A DNA stretch of 7,677 bases. It comes from an uncultured Rickettsiales bacterium (GTDB lineage: Bacteria > Pseudomonadota > Alphaproteobacteria > Rickettsiales > Midichloriaceae). The translations under genes and the position numbers were made by a program. Below the pieces are notes generated by a model that saw nothing but the letters and a program-made list of their open reading frames with translations, had not been told where the DNA came from and made no database searches. Shown piece by piece: positions 5,599-7,677 of this stretch. The stretch lies in NCBI GenBank assembly GCA_937996615.1, contig CALKVD010000092.1, forward strand, positions 1 to 7,677. The letters run 5' to 3'. Within the stretch, counting starts at the first letter, position 1. Every line of letters begins with the position of its first letter.

Positions 5599-6921
5599 AT
5601 GTCTGTAATAACTAGATTTGCACCAAGTCCAACCGGATTGCTTCATGTAGGCAATACTAGAACAGCTTTAATCAATTGGCTTTTTACCAGATCCCTGAAA
5701 GGCAAGGTGATCCTTCGAATTGACGATACCGATAACCAAAGATCGAAAAAAGAATATGAATTAAAAATCAAAGAAGAGCTCCAATGGCTTGGCTTAATTT
5801 GGGACGAAACTTTCAACCAATCTGATAGAATTGATTTATACGAATCTGCCAAAACAAAGCTGATCAACTCTGGGAGGTTATATCCTTGCTATGAAACAGC
5901 AGAAGAATTAAGTATCAAAAAAAGATCACTCCTAAGTCGGAACTTACCTCCGATCTATGACCGGGCAAGTCTAAAATTAACGCTTGAACAAAGAAAAGAA
6001 AAGGAAAACCAAGGAATCAAACCTCACTGGCGTTTTATGCTTTTGCCTGGAGAAATATCTTGGACTGATATGGTAAGAGGGGAAATTTCCTTAAACGGAG
6101 ACAGTATAACCGACCCAGTTTTATTCAAAGCCGATGGAAGCATGACCTATACCCTAGCATCAGTGGTCGACGATATTGAGATGGGTATAACCAATATTAT
6201 CAGAGGCGAGGACCACCTCACCAATAGCGGCACCCATATCCAAATATTTGAGGCTCTAAATTCACCAAAAATTCCAACATTTGCTCATATCTCTCTCCTG
6301 TATAACAAAGATAAAGAAATATCCAAACGTCTAGGTGGCTTTGATATAGAAAGTTTGCGCCAAAAAGGAATCGAACCAATTACCATTAATTCATTCCTCG
6401 CTAAAATTGGGACTTCCGACAATGTGGAGCCTTGTTTGAACCTCGATCAGCTTGTTGAACAATTTTCATTTTCTAAACTCGGCAAAGCAAGTGTTCATTA
6501 TGATATTCAAGATATGTATAATCTGAACACAAAAGTTTTGCATTCGATGCCTTATGAAAACGTTATGCAAAGATTTAGCAAACCTATTAGTAAAGAATTT
6601 TGGCTGGCAGTTCGGGGTAACATTAACCAGGCTATTGATGCTGAATTTTGGTGGGATATATGTAAACAAACAACCGAAAATGCCATCAACCCTGAATTTG
6701 CAAAACTCGCCATTGCGCTTCTGCCAGAAGGAGAAATTAACGATAGCACTTGGAGCGAATGGATAGAAAAAATCAAAAACACCAAAGAATTTAGTAACAA
6801 AGAAATTTTTAGCCAATTGCGTCAGGCTTTAACTGGCTTGGAACATGGCCCAGAACTATCAAAAATTTTGGTTTTCATCGGCCGCCAAGAGACCATCAAA
6901 AGATTAGAATTTTCAATCTAG
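5599..6921 (+). CDS. gltX: Glutamyl-tRNA synthetase (class I)
   Basis: This cytoplasmic enzyme joins glutamate to tRNA-Glu using ATP. The 440-aa protein has the class I signatures: the HIGH-type motif in PSPTGLLHVGN (9-19) and the KMSKS-type motif EISKRLG (240-246). Other conserved segments are LRIDDTD (39-45), DPVLFKADG (172-180), YTLASVVDD (184-192), IRGEDHLTN (201-209) and, near the C-terminus, LTGLEHGPEL (411-420). Residues 94-150 (LYPCYET through PPIYDRA to HWRFML) follow the alphaproteobacterial GltX pattern, and the length is usual for that group. Many alphaproteobacteria have two GltX copies, and some also charge tRNA-Gln with glutamate for later GatCAB amidation; which type this is cannot be told from the sequence alone. 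The start is fixed by the canonical MSVITRFAPSPTG opening. No Shine-Dalgarno sequence is visible in the 20 nt upstream. Confidence 0.96.
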   Translation: MSVITRFAPSPTGLLHVGNTRTALINWLFTRSLKGKVILRIDDTDNQRSKKEYELKIKEELQWLGLIWDETFNQSDRIDLYESAKTKLINSGRLYPCYETAEELSIKKRSLLSRNLPPIYDRASLKLTLEQRKEKENQGIKPHWRFMLLPGEISWTDMVRGEISLNGDSITDPVLFKADGSMTYTLASVVDDIEMGITNIIRGEDHLTNSGTHIQIFEALNSPKIPTFAHISLLYNKDKEISKRLGGFDIESLRQKGIEPITINSFLAKIGTSDNVEPCLNLDQLVEQFSFSKLGKASVHYDIQDMYNLNTKVLHSMPYENVMQRFSKPISKEFWLAVRGNINQAIDAEFWWDICKQTTENAINPEFAKLAIALLPEGEINDSTWSEWIEKIKNTKEFSNKEIFSQLRQALTGLEHGPELSKILVFIGRQETIKRLEFSI

Positions 6922-6987
6922 TATTGCTATTAAAAGTAAAAAGCCCTACGATAAAGGGGCGAGTAACCAATAAATTTTGTATATAAA
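6922..6987 (+). promoter_or_regulatory. gltX to binding-protein spacer with a small hairpin and a weak promoter-like pair
   Basis: The 66-bp spacer contains a short imperfect hairpin, GCCCT (6943-6947) against AGGGGC (6955-6960), with one bulged G and a 7-nt loop. No T run follows, so it is not a standard terminator. TTGCTA (6924-6929) and TACGAT (6947-6952) are 17 nt apart and match the promoter consensus at four of six each. The second gene could be read through from gltX or weakly started here. Confidence 0.25.
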
Positions 6988-7602
6988 ATGTTTTTCATCA
7001 GATATAAAATACCTTTATTTATCACAGCGATTTTGATTATTGCAATAGTTAGTATATTTGCTTTAAAGAAAAAAGATGTCGCAACAAATATTCCTACTAT
7101 TGCAATAGCAAACTATGGCCCCCATGCATCATTAGCCAGTGTGATTACGGGAATCAAAGAAAGCCTAGCAGAAGAAGGATTTATTGAAAATGAAAATATA
7201 AAATATGCTCTTAGTGATGTTGGTTTTGACTCTTCGCTTATTGGTCAGATGATCGCTAGCCTCAAAGCCCAAAATCCCAAAATTATGGTAACATTAACAA
7301 CTCCAGTATCACAAAGAGCAAAAAGTGATGTGAATAATATCCCGATAGTATTTACTGCAGTAACGGATCCAATTGCTGCTGGACTACTCAAAAGCGAAAA
7401 GCAGAGTGATAGTACCATAACTGGTGTTGCTGAAAAAGATAATATGCAACTTATGATAGAATTTGCCAAAACTATTCTACCTAAAGTAGAATCAATTGGA
7501 GTGATGTATTCTACAGCTGAAGCAAATGACATTGCAATGGTCCAAGATTTAACAGCAGCAGCTAATAAAATTCGAAATCCCGGAAAATACTCGATTCTAT
7601 AA
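6988..7602 (+). CDS. ABC transporter substrate-binding protein (TrpX/PF04392-like), C-terminally truncated
   Basis: The protein resembles the periplasmic binding proteins of the PF04392 family (TrpX-like), which deliver small ligands to an ABC importer; the ligand here is unknown. Residues 8-26 form a hydrophobic N-terminal segment. No lipobox cysteine is present, so it is either a signal peptide or a membrane anchor. Family segments follow: a Gly-helix stretch at 55-65, TTPVSQRA (104-111), IPIVFTAVTDPIAAGL (118-133), ITGV (144-147), and LPKVESIGVMYSTAEAND (164-181). Family members are usually about 300-330 residues. This one stops at 204, just after AAANKI, so much of the second lobe and the end of the ligand cleft are missing. 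None of the three plus-strand frames after the stop shows a clear continuation in the 75 bases left. It may be a decaying gene or an assembly error. It sits 66 bp behind gltX; a permease and ATPase would be expected downstream but are out of view. Confidence 0.72.
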   Translation: MFFIRYKIPLFITAILIIAIVSIFALKKKDVATNIPTIAIANYGPHASLASVITGIKESLAEEGFIENENIKYALSDVGFDSSLIGQMIASLKAQNPKIMVTLTTPVSQRAKSDVNNIPIVFTAVTDPIAAGLLKSEKQSDSTITGVAEKDNMQLMIEFAKTILPKVESIGVMYSTAEANDIAMVQDLTAAANKIRNPGKYSIL

Positions 7603-7619
7603 GTTTTTTTATGTTCCGG
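7580..7619. repeat. Imperfect inverted repeat across the stop of the truncated binding-protein gene
   Basis: CCGGAAAATA (7580-7589) and TATGTTCCGG (7610-7619) pair at nine of ten positions around a 20-nt loop. The stop codon (7600-7602) lies in the loop. No T run follows the right arm, so it is not a standard terminator. Its position where family homology ends makes it a candidate insertion scar or palindromic element remnant, but its short length leaves chance possible. Confidence 0.35.
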
Positions 7620-7653
7620 TAGTCCAATCAAATAAAAAAATTACAATCTAATT

Positions 7654-7677
7654 ATGCCTGAAATCTATGATGTAGAT
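7654..7677 (+). CDS. Possible start of a further gene, cut by the window edge
   Basis: An ATG at 7654 opens eight codons (MPEIYDVD) that run off the right edge. It follows the truncated binding-protein gene by 51 bp on the same strand. There is no Shine-Dalgarno sequence, and eight codons do not allow identification. Confidence 0.2.

Noticed and set aside
6466..6816. Overlapping minus-strand frames, and a plus-strand frame, inside gltX
   Set aside because: They lie within conserved GluRS coding sequence in other frames and show no independent protein signature.
7245..7631. 128-codon minus-strand open frame opposite the binding-protein gene
   Set aside because: It is a shadow of the plus-strand gene, which shows clear family motifs; the antisense product has no recognisable feature.
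1..7677. CRISPR array, toxin-antitoxin pair, transposon or other defence system
   Set aside because: No regularly spaced repeats, transposase motifs, paired small genes or defence domains were seen in any frame.

Overview
The window is AT-rich DNA (roughly two thirds A+T by eye) with compact housekeeping genes and short spacers. The glutamyl-tRNA synthetase and the two-part GTP cyclohydrolase II both resemble alphaproteobacterial forms. Base composition, Asn/Ile/Lys-rich proteins, little Shine-Dalgarno signal and a shortened transporter gene suggest a host-associated alphaproteobacterium, perhaps Rickettsiales or Holosporales. That placement is inference; no rRNA or other phylogenetic marker is present.

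Layout. At the left edge (1-129) is a possible plus-strand gene end coding for a membrane tail, with a candidate frameshift in a T run. Positions 178-5441 are all on the minus strand. Read in the direction of transcription they are: ffh (SRP GTPase), ruvB (Holliday junction helicase motor), tRNA-Arg(CCG), a ribA-like gene, and an unrecognised 298-codon gene. From 5599 the plus strand carries gltX and then a substrate-binding protein gene of the TrpX/PF04392 type, which stops after about two thirds of the usual length. The final bases may open another gene.

How it works. The genes serve separate core tasks: membrane protein targeting (ffh), recombination (ruvB), translation (tRNA-Arg, gltX), flavin precursor synthesis (ribA) and uptake (substrate-binding protein). 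ffh and gltX diverge from a 157-bp spacer with a recognisable sigma70-type promoter on each strand. The tRNA has its own TTGACA box and ends 34 nt before the start I chose for ribA, so the two are probably co-transcribed; an in-frame ORF that begins inside the tRNA is an artefact.

I found no CRISPR array, transposase, phage gene or defence system, and nothing that amounts to a new multi-gene system. The points most worth checking are the unrecognised gene, the truncated binding protein with an imperfect inverted repeat across its stop, hydrophilic insertions in RuvB and Ffh, the degenerate N-terminal half of RibA, and the inverted repeat in the ffh/gltX spacer.
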